From an uncultured Clostridium sp. (lineage in GTDB: Bacteria > Bacillota_A > Clostridia > TANB77 > CAG-508): a stretch of 7,146 nt of DNA. The stretch lies in NCBI GenBank assembly GCA_905200315.1, contig CAJKKA010000082.1, positions 1-7,146 on the forward strand, read 5' to 3'. Positions 1-5,808 of this stretch are shown here, in pieces. Position 1 is the first letter of the stretch. The number at the start of each line of letters is the position of its first letter. The position numbers were made by a program, and so were the translations under genes. The notes under the pieces were generated by a model. It saw only the letters and a list, made by a program, of their open reading frames with translations. It searched no databases and was not told where the DNA came from.

Positions 1-23
1 GCTGGTACATAAACTTCTAACAT
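1..23 (-). CDS. thrB: Start of probable homoserine kinase (partial, runs off window)
   Basis: Directly after the thrC stop on the same strand there is an AGGTGA ribosome binding site and an ATG (21-23), followed by codons reading MLEVYVPA before the window ends. GHMP-family homoserine kinases characteristically begin with a short strand ending in V-P-A, followed by S-x-A-N-x-G-P-G-F, which would lie outside the window. Homoserine kinase makes O-phosphohomoserine, the substrate of threonine synthase, and thrC-thrB pairs are common in Firmicutes. The 8-bp gap between the thrC stop and this start indicates a shared operon under the same T-box. Only about seven codons are visible, so the call rests on these residues plus context. 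Confidence 0.6.
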
Positions 24-31
24 ATAATCAC

Positions 32-1513
32 CTATTTTCCTAAAAATTTTAATATTTCAGATTTAAGTTCATCTTTTTCACAAGTAATATTGTGTCTTAT
101 TTCTAATTCTTTTAATTTTTCTATTGGCCCAGGTATTTTAGTATTGCTCAAATCTGATAATTTATTTATTATTTCAAAGTCATCTAAGTTACAATCAATA
201 CTTTGGATTGAATTTATGACATCTTTACTAAATTTGTATGGGCTTGCTGTACTTACTATTACAGTTTTTGTATCATCTTTTGTATCTTCTACGTATTTTT
301 CGTAGCAAGAATAAGCAACAGCAGTGTGAGTATCTAATAAGTAGCCAAATTTATCAAATACTTCTTTTATAGTTTTGCTTACAACATCTTCTTTTGAATA
401 GCCAGCATAGAATGAAGATAAATTTTTTCTCATATCATAATCTATTTCATAAACTCCTTTTTCATTTAGATCATTTAATAAAGAGTTTACTTTTTTAGAA
501 TCTCTATTTGATATTTCAAATAAAAGTCTTTCTAAGTTGCTAGATATAAGTATATCCATAGATGGAGACGTTGTTAATTTAAGCTCTCTATTTTTGTTAT
601 AAACCCCAGTTTCAAAGAAGTCATAAAGTACGTTGTTGTCGTTTGATGCGCATATAAATTTATTTACTGGAAGACCCATTTGTTTTGCGTAATATCCTGC
701 AAGTATATTACCGAAGTTTCCTGTTGGAACGACAAAGTTTATTTTATCTCCTAAAGCTATTTCATTTTGTTTTACAAGTTGTAAATATGAATAGAAGTAA
801 TATACAACTTGTGGAGTAAGTCTTCCTATATTTATTGAGTTTGCAGATGATAAGATATATCCTTTTTCCTTTAAGTCTTTGTTAAAATTATTATCTGCAA
901 ATATATTTTTTACACCAGTTTGTGCATCGTCGAAGTTGCCTTTTATTCCTACAACACAAGTATTATCTCCACCTGTAGTTTTCATTTGTAGTTTTTGAAT
1001 ATTACTTACTCCGTTTTCTGGGAAGAATACTACGATTTTTATTTTATCTACATCTTTAAATCCTTCAAGTGCTGCTTTTCCAGTGTCACCAGAAGTTGCA
1101 GTAAGAATTACTACTTCTTCTTTTAAATTGTTTTTTTCGATTGCAGTTTTTAAAAGATAAGGCATTATAGTTAAGGCCATATCTTTAAATGCACATGTTG
1201 GACCATGGTATAGTTCTAATACATAATCGTCCCCAACTTTGCTTATTGGCGCTATTTTTTCTGTGTCGAATTTTTCGTCATAAGCGCTATTTATACAGTA
1301 TTTTAATTCTTTTTCAGAATAATCAGTCAAAAATTCTTTTAAAATAACATATGCTAATTCTTTATAATCTAAATTTACTAAATTTTTTAATTCACTTTTT
1401 AAATTTTTAAATTCTGAAGGAACAAAAAGTCCCCTATCAGATGATAACCCATTTATTATAGCTTGTGATGCTGTTATTTTTTCGTTATTACCTCTTGTAC
1501 TTAAAAAATACAT
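32..1513 (-). CDS. thrC: Threonine synthase
   Basis: This encodes a 493-residue PLP enzyme that converts O-phospho-L-homoserine and water to L-threonine and phosphate, the last step of threonine synthesis, in the cytoplasm. The N-terminal MYFLSTRG and the region around residues 19-32 (INGLSSDRGLFVP) are typical of the long, fungal/E. coli-type threonine synthases. The PLP Schiff-base lysine is K110 in HGPTCAFKDMAL (103-114), and the phosphate-binding region TSGDTGKA follows at 140-147. The length fits this subclass. The ATG at 1511-1513 is supported by a CAGGGGG ribosome binding site six bases upstream. The gene lies 53 nt downstream of a T-box terminator, so expression should depend on uncharged tRNA-Thr. 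The stop is TAG, and a probable thrB follows at once. No disruption is seen. Confidence 0.96.
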   Translation of the reverse strand: MYFLSTRGNNEKITASQAIINGLSSDRGLFVPSEFKNLKSELKNLVNLDYKELAYVILKEFLTDYSEKELKYCINSAYDEKFDTEKIAPISKVGDDYVLELYHGPTCAFKDMALTIMPYLLKTAIEKNNLKEEVVILTATSGDTGKAALEGFKDVDKIKIVVFFPENGVSNIQKLQMKTTGGDNTCVVGIKGNFDDAQTGVKNIFADNNFNKDLKEKGYILSSANSINIGRLTPQVVYYFYSYLQLVKQNEIALGDKINFVVPTGNFGNILAGYYAKQMGLPVNKFICASNDNNVLYDFFETGVYNKNRELKLTTSPSMDILISSNLERLLFEISNRDSKKVNSLLNDLNEKGVYEIDYDMRKNLSSFYAGYSKEDVVSKTIKEVFDKFGYLLDTHTAVAYSCYEKYVEDTKDDTKTVIVSTASPYKFSKDVINSIQSIDCNLDDFEIINKLSDLSNTKIPGPIEKLKELEIRHNITCEKDELKSEILKFLGK

Positions 1514-1566
1514 CTTTTACCCCCTGTATTTATTCTATTATTTTAAAATATTATTTTCGTATAATT

Positions 1567-1599
1567 AAAAAACTCCCGTCCCTAAAATAGGGACGAGAG
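1567..1599 (-). terminator. Intrinsic terminator of the thrC T-box
   Basis: On the minus strand, CTCTCGTCCC (1590-1599) and GGGACGGGAG (1573-1582) form a 10-bp stem with one G-U pair around a 7-nt loop. Six U residues follow (1572-1567). It lies directly after the T-box sequence, as expected for the terminator that competes with the antiterminator. Confidence 0.95.
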
Positions 1600-1837
1600 T
1601 ATAATTCCCGCGGTTCCACCCAAATTGATTTAAAATAAATCCACTTGAACTTGTAACGTAAGCAAAACGTCAAATCTTACTAAAATCTATAAAGATAACT
1701 TCAGATAGAAGCTCCTAGGTAGTTTTCAATTTCTCAAGTTAAGGAAATCTTTCAGCCCACGAATTTCCATCTCTAGTAACCGAACTAAATTTACTCGCCT
1801 AATCATAGCTTTTGAATTTTTACTAAAATTTATTATG
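1567..1837 (-). promoter_or_regulatory. T-box leader RNA controlling thrC (Thr specifier)
   Basis: On the minus strand the leader contains the canonical T-box sequence GGGTGGAACCGCGGG (1607-1621), which forms the antiterminator and pairs with the tRNA acceptor end. Stem I can be traced. UUAGG pairs with CCUAG at its lower helix, AGUA (1792-1795) and GAA form the loop E-like part of the specifier loop, and the specifier after GAA-A reads ACU (1721-1723), a threonine codon, followed by the usual purine A. AAGCU/AGCUU closes the base. A later hairpin (GTAAG/CTTAC, 1658-1680) fits stem III. The UGGA in the T-box would match a tRNA ending UCCA. Uncharged tRNA-Thr should stabilise the antiterminator and allow thrC-thrB transcription. 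The 5' end is inferred from the promoter at 1844-1872. Confidence 0.93.
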
Positions 1838-1843
1838 TATTAA

Positions 1844-1872
1844 ATTTTAAGATATTAATTCTGTAAAGTCAA
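1844..1872 (-). promoter_or_regulatory. Promoter of the thrC operon
   Basis: Reading the minus strand, TTGACT (1872-1867) and TAAAAT (1849-1844) are separated by exactly 17 bp, a near-consensus sigma-A promoter. The predicted start near 1837 gives a leader of about 270 nt, a normal T-box length. The -35 box lies within the inner part of one arm of the perfect inverted repeat at 1862-1914. Confidence 0.8.
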
Positions 1873-1914
1873 GAAAAAAATGGAAATTATAAATGTTTTT
1901 TTCTTGACTTTACA
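1862..1914. repeat. Perfect 19-bp inverted repeat over the thrC -35 region
   Basis: TGTAAAGTCAAGAAAAAAA (1862-1880) is matched exactly by its reverse complement at 1896-1914, around a 15-bp AT-rich centre. Each arm holds an outward-facing TTGACTTTACA. The left arm supplies the -35 box of the thrC promoter. The right arm would supply a -35 for rightward transcription, but no good -10 is seen 17 bp away. It could be an operator for a dimeric regulator, a symmetric divergent promoter element, or a hairpin remnant of a mobile element. There is no U-tract after the stem in either direction, so it is not an ordinary terminator. Confidence 0.75.
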
Positions 1915-2079
1915 AAATATTTGAATATGTGAAAACTTTACATGTAAAATAGTGGATAAAATACGATGTAAAGAGAAAAATAATAAAAAAACTTTATTTC
2001 AAAAAACTTTTTGAAAGTTTTTAAGAAAAATGAAAGAAAATATTAACAAAATTTTTACTTGTAAAGATGCAAAAAGTAT
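1915..2079. other. AT-rich intergenic stretch with recurring TGTAAA/TTTACA motif
   Basis: No gene is supported here. The stretch contains a perfect palindrome TTTACATGTAAA (1937-1948) and further TGTAAAG copies at 1967-1973 and 2060-2066. With the arms of the adjacent inverted repeat (1862-1868, 1908-1914), this makes six TGTAAA/TTTACA half-sites in about 205 bp. It also has a 9-bp A/T hairpin (2002-2010 with 2014-2022, loop TTG) with no U-tract beyond it. The motifs could be regulator half-sites, but the very low GC content makes chance recurrence plausible. Confidence 0.3.
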
Positions 2080-2085
2080 TATAAT
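2059..2085 (+). promoter_or_regulatory. Possible promoter for the 34-residue membrane protein gene
   Basis: A perfect TATAAT lies at 2080-2085. The best -35 candidate is TTGTAA (2059-2064) with a short 15-bp spacer, so only the -10 is strong. Transcription would start near 2092 and give a 5' leader of about 130 nt before the AAGGAGG site of the small gene. The unit ends at the terminator at 2371-2412. Confidence 0.4.
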
Positions 2086-2225
2086 ATGAATATAGAAAAG
2101 GATTTCAGAAACATCAAAGAAGGTATTAAGGACTATAAATTGTATAAACTTATACAAAGCTATGCAATTCATAAATGATTCAAAAACTTATTATATCATT
2201 ATTATATATAAAGGAGGCGGAAACT

Positions 2226-2330
2226 ATGGCAATTATCTTAATAACAGCTTTATTAGTAGTGATAATGTTAGGACTTTCATTCTTATCTTATCTATCTGAA
2301 AATAATTTATTAGATGATATCGAAAACTAA
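2226..2330 (+). CDS. Small single-span membrane protein, 34 residues, unknown function
   Basis: The ATG at 2226 is preceded by a near-perfect AAGGAGG (2211-2217) eight bases upstream, the strongest ribosome binding site in the window. The product starts MAIILITALLVVIML, continues hydrophobic to about residue 23, and ends in an acidic tail (LSENNLLDDIEN). This suggests one transmembrane helix with a short polar C-terminus. The gene appears to stand alone, with its own -10 box upstream and an intrinsic terminator 40 nt downstream. I do not recognise a family. Small hydrophobic proteins of this size can be membrane-complex subunits, modulators of transporters, or type I toxins; nothing in the sequence decides between these. 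No antisense RNA gene opposite it is evident. Existence as a translated gene is likely, function unknown. Confidence 0.65.
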   Translation: MAIILITALLVVIMLGLSFLSYLSENNLLDDIEN

Positions 2331-2370
2331 ATAATCGTATTTTTTAATACATAATATATATTGGGGAAAT

Positions 2371-2412
2371 AGGTCATAATAAAGTGAAATTTGTTATGGC
2401 TTATTTTTATTT
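2371..2412 (+). terminator. Intrinsic terminator after the small membrane protein gene
   Basis: AGGTCATAATAAA (2371-2383) pairs with TTTGTTATGGCTT (2390-2402) over 13 positions with three G-U pairs, around a GTGAAA loop. The U-rich tract TTATTTTTATTT (2401-2412) overlaps the stem end and extends beyond it. It separates the small gene from the downstream operon. Confidence 0.75.
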
Positions 2413-2422
2413 ATTCCAAAAG

Positions 2423-2451
2423 TTTACATTTTAAAAGTGCTGTGCTATACT
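2423..2451 (+). promoter_or_regulatory. Promoter of the transporter / nitrogenase-like operon
   Basis: TTTACA (2423-2428) and TATACT (2446-2451) are spaced by exactly 17 bp, close to sigma-A consensus. It lies just after the upstream terminator. It is the best rightward promoter before the permease gene and implies a start near 2458 and a leader of about 300 nt. An alternative TATAAT at 2634-2639 has no recognisable -35. Confidence 0.7.
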
Positions 2452-2457
2452 TCTTGT

Positions 2458-2758
2458 ATAAAAGACAATATACGATGATTCAATTTAAAATTAAAAAAAT
2501 AAATTGAATAACAATGATGATAAAATACTTAATAATTATATCTAATTTAAAAGTCAATTTAATATTTAAGTTTTAATGTTTATATAATAGAAAATCGACT
2601 TATAAAAAAGAATAATTATAGTTTAAAATATTTTATAATATATGGGGAATTTCTGACACCAAAATTTATATTAAGGTGGAAGGCGATATTTTGTAGATGC
2701 AAATTACTTAGCTGTGCCACTGGCATGGCTATTTTTTGTTTTAGGGGGATTTTATAAT
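2458..2758 (+). promoter_or_regulatory. Long structured 5' leader, candidate riboswitch/attenuator of unknown class
   Basis: No coding region is supported in these 301 nt. Visible structure: a perfect 10-bp inverted repeat (2478-2487 with 2500-2509); a possible long helix AAGTCAATTT/AAATCGACTT (2551-2560 with 2592-2601, one mismatch); a hairpin pairing TTC-TGA-CACC (2651-2660, TGA bulged) with GGTGGAA (2675-2681); a small hairpin TTTGT/GCAAA (2690-2694 with 2699-2703); then a terminator hairpin (2709-2731). GGTGG at 2675-2679 could alternatively pair with CCACT (2717-2721) inside the terminator, offering a simple on/off switch. The denser-GC segment 2641-2731 would be the aptamer plus expression platform. 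It does not match the riboswitch consensus sequences I know (cobalamin, TPP, SAM, Moco, purine, fluoride, c-di-GMP). A protein-binding attenuator remains possible. Confidence 0.5.
2709..2742 (+). terminator. Intrinsic terminator in the leader of the permease gene
   Basis: TAGCTGTGCC (2709-2718) and GGCATGGCTA (2722-2731) form a 10-bp stem with two G-U pairs and an ACT triloop, followed by TTTTTTGTTTT (2732-2742). It ends immediately before the AGGGGGA ribosome binding site (2743-2749) of the permease, with no gene between it and the promoter at 2423-2451. Its position suits conditional attenuation rather than the end of a transcription unit. Confidence 0.8.
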
Positions 2759-3784
2759 ATGAAGAAAAAATTTAAAGTAGTTGGGAGTTTGACATGGCTT
2801 GAAAGAATTGTCCTAATAATACTTCCTATTTTAGTAGTAATCTTGGCAATGGGGATAGGTAGAATGGTAATCTCACCTGTAGAAGTTTTAAAATCGACTT
2901 TTGAGAAGTTTGGATATGACTACAGTATAAATCCCCAAAATGAAATCGTGCTTTGGACAATTAGATTTCCAAGAATAATACTTGCACTTTTAGTTGGGGC
3001 TGGATTATCTGTTGCTGGATGCGCATTTCAAAGTCTTTTTTCAAACCCGCTTGCAACACCAGACACATTAGGGGTAGCTAGTGGAACTAGTTTTGGGGCA
3101 GCACTTGGAATTTTAATGGGATTTAGCTTAATTGGAATACAATTTAGCGCACTTTTATTTGGAATAATAGCAGTCAGCCTTACGTATTTATCTGGAACTG
3201 GAAAGGGACACAGTATGAATACCATAGTGCTAGCAGGTATTATGATTGGATCTTTATTTTCAGCTCTTGTATCATTTACAAAATTTGTTGCAGATTCTGA
3301 ATCACAACTTCCAGCTATAACTTATTGGCTTATGGGAAGTTTATCATCAGCAAGTTACAAAACTTTAATGCTAGGTGCACCATTTATAATAGTCGGAATA
3401 TTCGTTTTATATTTGCTTCGTTGGAGATTAAATATACTTATGTTATCAGAAGATGAAGCAAAATCATCGGGGACTAATATAAAACTTCTTAGAACAATAA
3501 CAATAATCGCAGCAACTATGATGACAGGTTCATGCGTTTCTATGTGTGGACAAGTCGGATGGGTAGGTTTAATTATACCTCATATGTGTAGAATGAAATT
3601 TGGCAACAACCATTTATCACTAATACCAGCATCGATAAGTATTGGGGCTGTGTTTATGGTTATAGTCGACACAATTGCGAGAAGTCTTGTCGCAACTGAA
3701 ATTCCAATTTCAATACTTACAGCAATAGTCGGGGCACCGTTTTTTATAACACTTATGAGAAGAAGTGGAGGTTGGCAACTATGA
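2759..3784 (+). CDS. FecCD-family ABC transporter permease (iron chelate/cobalamin type)
   Basis: This 341-residue polytopic membrane protein is the translocation subunit of a type II ABC importer, the family that takes up ferric siderophores, haem, cobalamin and related metal chelates. Family motifs appear in order: RFPRII (69-74), GAGLSVAGCAFQSLFSNPLA (80-99) with PDTLGVASG (101-109), the ATPase-contacting EDEAKSSGTNIK (231-242), GWVGLIIPHMCR (267-278) and EIPISILTAIVGAPFF (314-329). Length is normal for the family. I chose ATG 2759, with AGGGGGA nine bases upstream. The in-frame GTG at 2714 would start inside the terminator hairpin. The stop overlaps the next start (ATGA), so translation is coupled to the ATPase. 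The substrate cannot be read from the sequence. No substrate-binding protein gene is visible nearby, though the operon continues past the window. Confidence 0.93.
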   Translation: MKKKFKVVGSLTWLERIVLIILPILVVILAMGIGRMVISPVEVLKSTFEKFGYDYSINPQNEIVLWTIRFPRIILALLVGAGLSVAGCAFQSLFSNPLATPDTLGVASGTSFGAALGILMGFSLIGIQFSALLFGIIAVSLTYLSGTGKGHSMNTIVLAGIMIGSLFSALVSFTKFVADSESQLPAITYWLMGSLSSASYKTLMLGAPFIIVGIFVLYLLRWRLNILMLSEDEAKSSGTNIKLLRTITIIAATMMTGSCVSMCGQVGWVGLIIPHMCRMKFGNNHLSLIPASISIGAVFMVIVDTIARSLVATEIPISILTAIVGAPFFITLMRRSGGWQL

Positions 3785-4872
3785 TACTTTCAGTTGAAAA
3801 TGGATGTTTTTCATATAAAAATTCTAAAGATAAATTGTTATTAGAAGATATTAATTTTTCTGTCGAGCCTGGGGATTTGTTGGCAATCCTTGGACCAAAT
3901 GGTGCTGGAAAGACGACTTTACTTAGGTGTATAATGGGATTTTTAAAATGGAGTAGTGGAAAAAGTACATTAGATGGCGAAAATATAAGAAATATACCTA
4001 ATAAAAAACTTTGGAACAATATAGCATATGTTCCACAAGCAAAATCGACAGTGGCGGCTTATACAGTTGAGGAAATGGTGTTGCTTGGAAGAAGTAGTCA
4101 TTTTAGCATGTTGTCGCTTCCAAAAGAAGAGGATTTAAAAATCGTACATAAAGTCATGGAAGAGATGAATTTAACTAGATATGCGCATAAAAAATGCTCA
4201 CAAATAAGTGGGGGGGAACTTCAAATGGTGTTGATTGCAAAGGCGTTAGTATCGGAGCCAAAGATTTTGATACTTGATGAACCAGAATCAAACCTAGATT
4301 TTAAAAATCAACTTCTTATATTAGATACAATGACAAAACTTACAAATAAGGGTATAAGCTGTATTTTCAATACACATTATCCAACACACGCACTTCAAAG
4401 GGCGAATAAGGCGTTCTTGCTTAGTAAAAGTGGGGAGTATTTATTCGGCGAAACACGAGAAGTAATAACAGAAAAAAATATAGAAAAAGCCTTTGGTGTA
4501 AAGGCTGTAATAGGAGAGATAGAAACGCCAAGCAATATCTTAAAAGACGTTATACCGCTTGAAATAACTCAAACTAGCGATATAAATGCACTTTTATCAA
4601 AAGATGAACTTTCAACAGAGAGAAAGGTGGCGGTTGTCTCTATCATAACTGATCACTCAGATGTGTCGGAGAAGATAAACAAATTGCTTGGAAAAAATAA
4701 AAAATACATAATAGGCAGAATGGGGATGCCTTATGAAGACAGAGGAATATCGATTATAAATGTTACCTTGGATGCGCCGGAATATGTTATCCAGACATTA
4801 GTATCGCAGCTTGGATTTTTATCTGGGGTAAGTGTCAAGGCTATATATTCTCAAGTAAAATTCGAGAAATAA
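3781..4872 (+). CDS. FecE-type ABC ATPase fused to a C-terminal TM1266-like regulatory domain
   Basis: This is the cytoplasmic ATPase of the importer, 363 residues; ATP hydrolysis would drive uptake through the upstream permease. The ABC domain (about 1-245) has Walker A GPNGAGKTT (38-46), Q-loop Q86, signature ISGGELQ (142-148), Walker B ILILDEPE (162-169, catalytic E167) and switch histidine H199, so it should be active. FecE-type ATPases are usually about 250-270 residues; here about 80 more follow. Residues about 282-363 (YIIGRMGMPYEDRGISIINV at 309-328, then LGFLSGVSVKAIYSQ) match, from memory, the small free-standing TM1266-type 'iron-only hydrogenase system regulator' proteins, an ACT/NikR-C-like fold. 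By analogy with the regulatory domain of MetN it could bind a ligand and inhibit transport, which is inference. I chose ATG 3781 (GGAGG at 3767-3771) over TTG 3772. Confidence 0.92.
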   Translation: MILSVENGCFSYKNSKDKLLLEDINFSVEPGDLLAILGPNGAGKTTLLRCIMGFLKWSSGKSTLDGENIRNIPNKKLWNNIAYVPQAKSTVAAYTVEEMVLLGRSSHFSMLSLPKEEDLKIVHKVMEEMNLTRYAHKKCSQISGGELQMVLIAKALVSEPKILILDEPESNLDFKNQLLILDTMTKLTNKGISCIFNTHYPTHALQRANKAFLLSKSGEYLFGETREVITEKNIEKAFGVKAVIGEIETPSNILKDVIPLEITQTSDINALLSKDELSTERKVAVVSIITDHSDVSEKINKLLGKNKKYIIGRMGMPYEDRGISIINVTLDAPEYVIQTLVSQLGFLSGVSVKAIYSQVKFEK

Positions 4873-4953
4873 AAGGCTTAGAAAATATATATTTTTAATA
4901 AAAAATTGAAATATAGGTTGCTTTAAAAATTTTAGCTTAAGGGGGAGTTAATT

Positions 4954-5808
4954 ATGATAAAGATAGCAGTTTATGGCAAGGGTGGAATTGGTAAATCTAC
5001 TACAATTTCAAACTTGTCAGTAGCACTTGCAAATAAAGGACTGAAGGTTATGCAAATTGGGTGTGACCCAAAGGCGGATTCGACAACTAACTTGCATGAT
5101 GGGAGTGAGATAAATACAGTTTTGGATTTGGTTAGGGAGAGAAAAGATGATTTTAAGTTAGATGAGATGGTTGTTGAAGGTTATAAAGGGATATTATGTG
5201 TTGAGGCCGGAGGCCCAACACCAGGCATGGGATGTGCCGGAAGGGGAATAATAGCAGCTCTTGAAAAACTTGAACAAAAAGGAGCTTATGAAACATACAA
5301 ACCAGATATAGTTTTTTATGATGTCCTTGGTGATGTGGTATGTGGCGGATTTTCAATGCCTATGAGAGCCGGATATGCTGACAAAATATTTATAATAACA
5401 TCAGGCGAATATATGGCTATACATGCTGCGGCGAATATTGCGACAGCAATCGATAATTTTAAAGATAGAGGATATGCAAGTTTAGGCGGCGTTATCTTAA
5501 ATAAGAGAAATGTTAAAAATGAAGAAGAAAAAGTAAATGAATTTATAGAAAATATAGATTCAAAATTAGTTGGAATATTAGATAGAGATGAAATTGTAGT
5601 TGTAGCAGAAGAAGATAAAAAAACAGTATTAGAAGCATTTCCAGAAAGTCTTATGGCAAAAGAATATGAAGTTCTTGCAGATAATTTATTAAAAGCATGT
5701 GGTTATAAGGTATCAGAAGGAAATTTAGAAAAATTAAATAATAAAAAAGTAAAATCAGACAATAAGGATGAATCAAATGATACTAAAAAGGAGGAAGCTA
5801 AATGCTAA
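4954..5808 (+). CDS. NifH-like iron protein (nitrogenase-superfamily reductase component)
   Basis: This 284-residue homodimeric ATPase should carry a [4Fe-4S] cluster between subunits and deliver electrons to a component-1 partner. It has P-loop GKGGIGKST (8-16), switch I DPKADST (38-44), cluster cysteines C94 in GMGCAGRG and C130 in VVCGGF, and switch [13 protein letters not shown] (122-132). Similarity to true NifH is high, but the genes around it are not a nif operon. Beyond about residue 255 there is a low-complexity K/N/D/E tail ending in cysteine, unlike the usual NifH end. The start has GGGGGAG at 4941-4947. The gene lies 81 nt after the ATPase with no convincing terminator or promoter between, so the same transcript is likely. 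It overlaps the next gene by 7 nt. BchL/ChlL- or CfbC-like roles are alternatives in the same superfamily. Confidence 0.92.
   Translation: MIKIAVYGKGGIGKSTTISNLSVALANKGLKVMQIGCDPKADSTTNLHDGSEINTVLDLVRERKDDFKLDEMVVEGYKGILCVEAGGPTPGMGCAGRGIIAALEKLEQKGAYETYKPDIVFYDVLGDVVCGGFSMPMRAGYADKIFIITSGEYMAIHAAANIATAIDNFKDRGYASLGGVILNKRNVKNEEEKVNEFIENIDSKLVGILDRDEIVVVAEEDKKTVLEAFPESLMAKEYEVLADNLLKACGYKVSEGNLEKLNNKKVKSDNKDESNDTKKEEAKC

Noticed and set aside
2002..2022. A/T hairpin AAAAACTTT-TTG-AAAGTTTTT as a terminator
   Set aside because: The stem is almost all A-T, no U-tract follows on either strand beyond the stem itself, and no gene ends nearby.
2086..2178. 30-codon ORF (starting MNIEKDFRNIKEG) ahead of the small membrane protein gene
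   Set aside because: Its ATG abuts the putative -10 box, there is no ribosome binding site, and nothing supports translation; it could at most be a leader peptide.
2634..2639. TATAAT as a second promoter for the permease operon
   Set aside because: No recognisable -35 lies 15-19 bp upstream and such hexamers are frequent in DNA this AT-rich.
2712..2724. GCTGTGCCACTG resembling cobalamin riboswitch segments
   Set aside because: The rest of the cobalamin consensus is absent and these bases are fully explained as one arm and loop of the terminator hairpin.
2714..2758. In-frame GTG start at 2714 extending the permease by 15 residues
   Set aside because: It lies inside the terminator hairpin, has no ribosome binding site, and ATG 2759 has a good AGGGGGA site at normal spacing.
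4873..4953. Promoter or terminator between the ATPase and NifH-like genes
   Set aside because: TTGAAA at about 4906 has no -10 at the right spacing, and no stable stem followed by U residues could be drawn.
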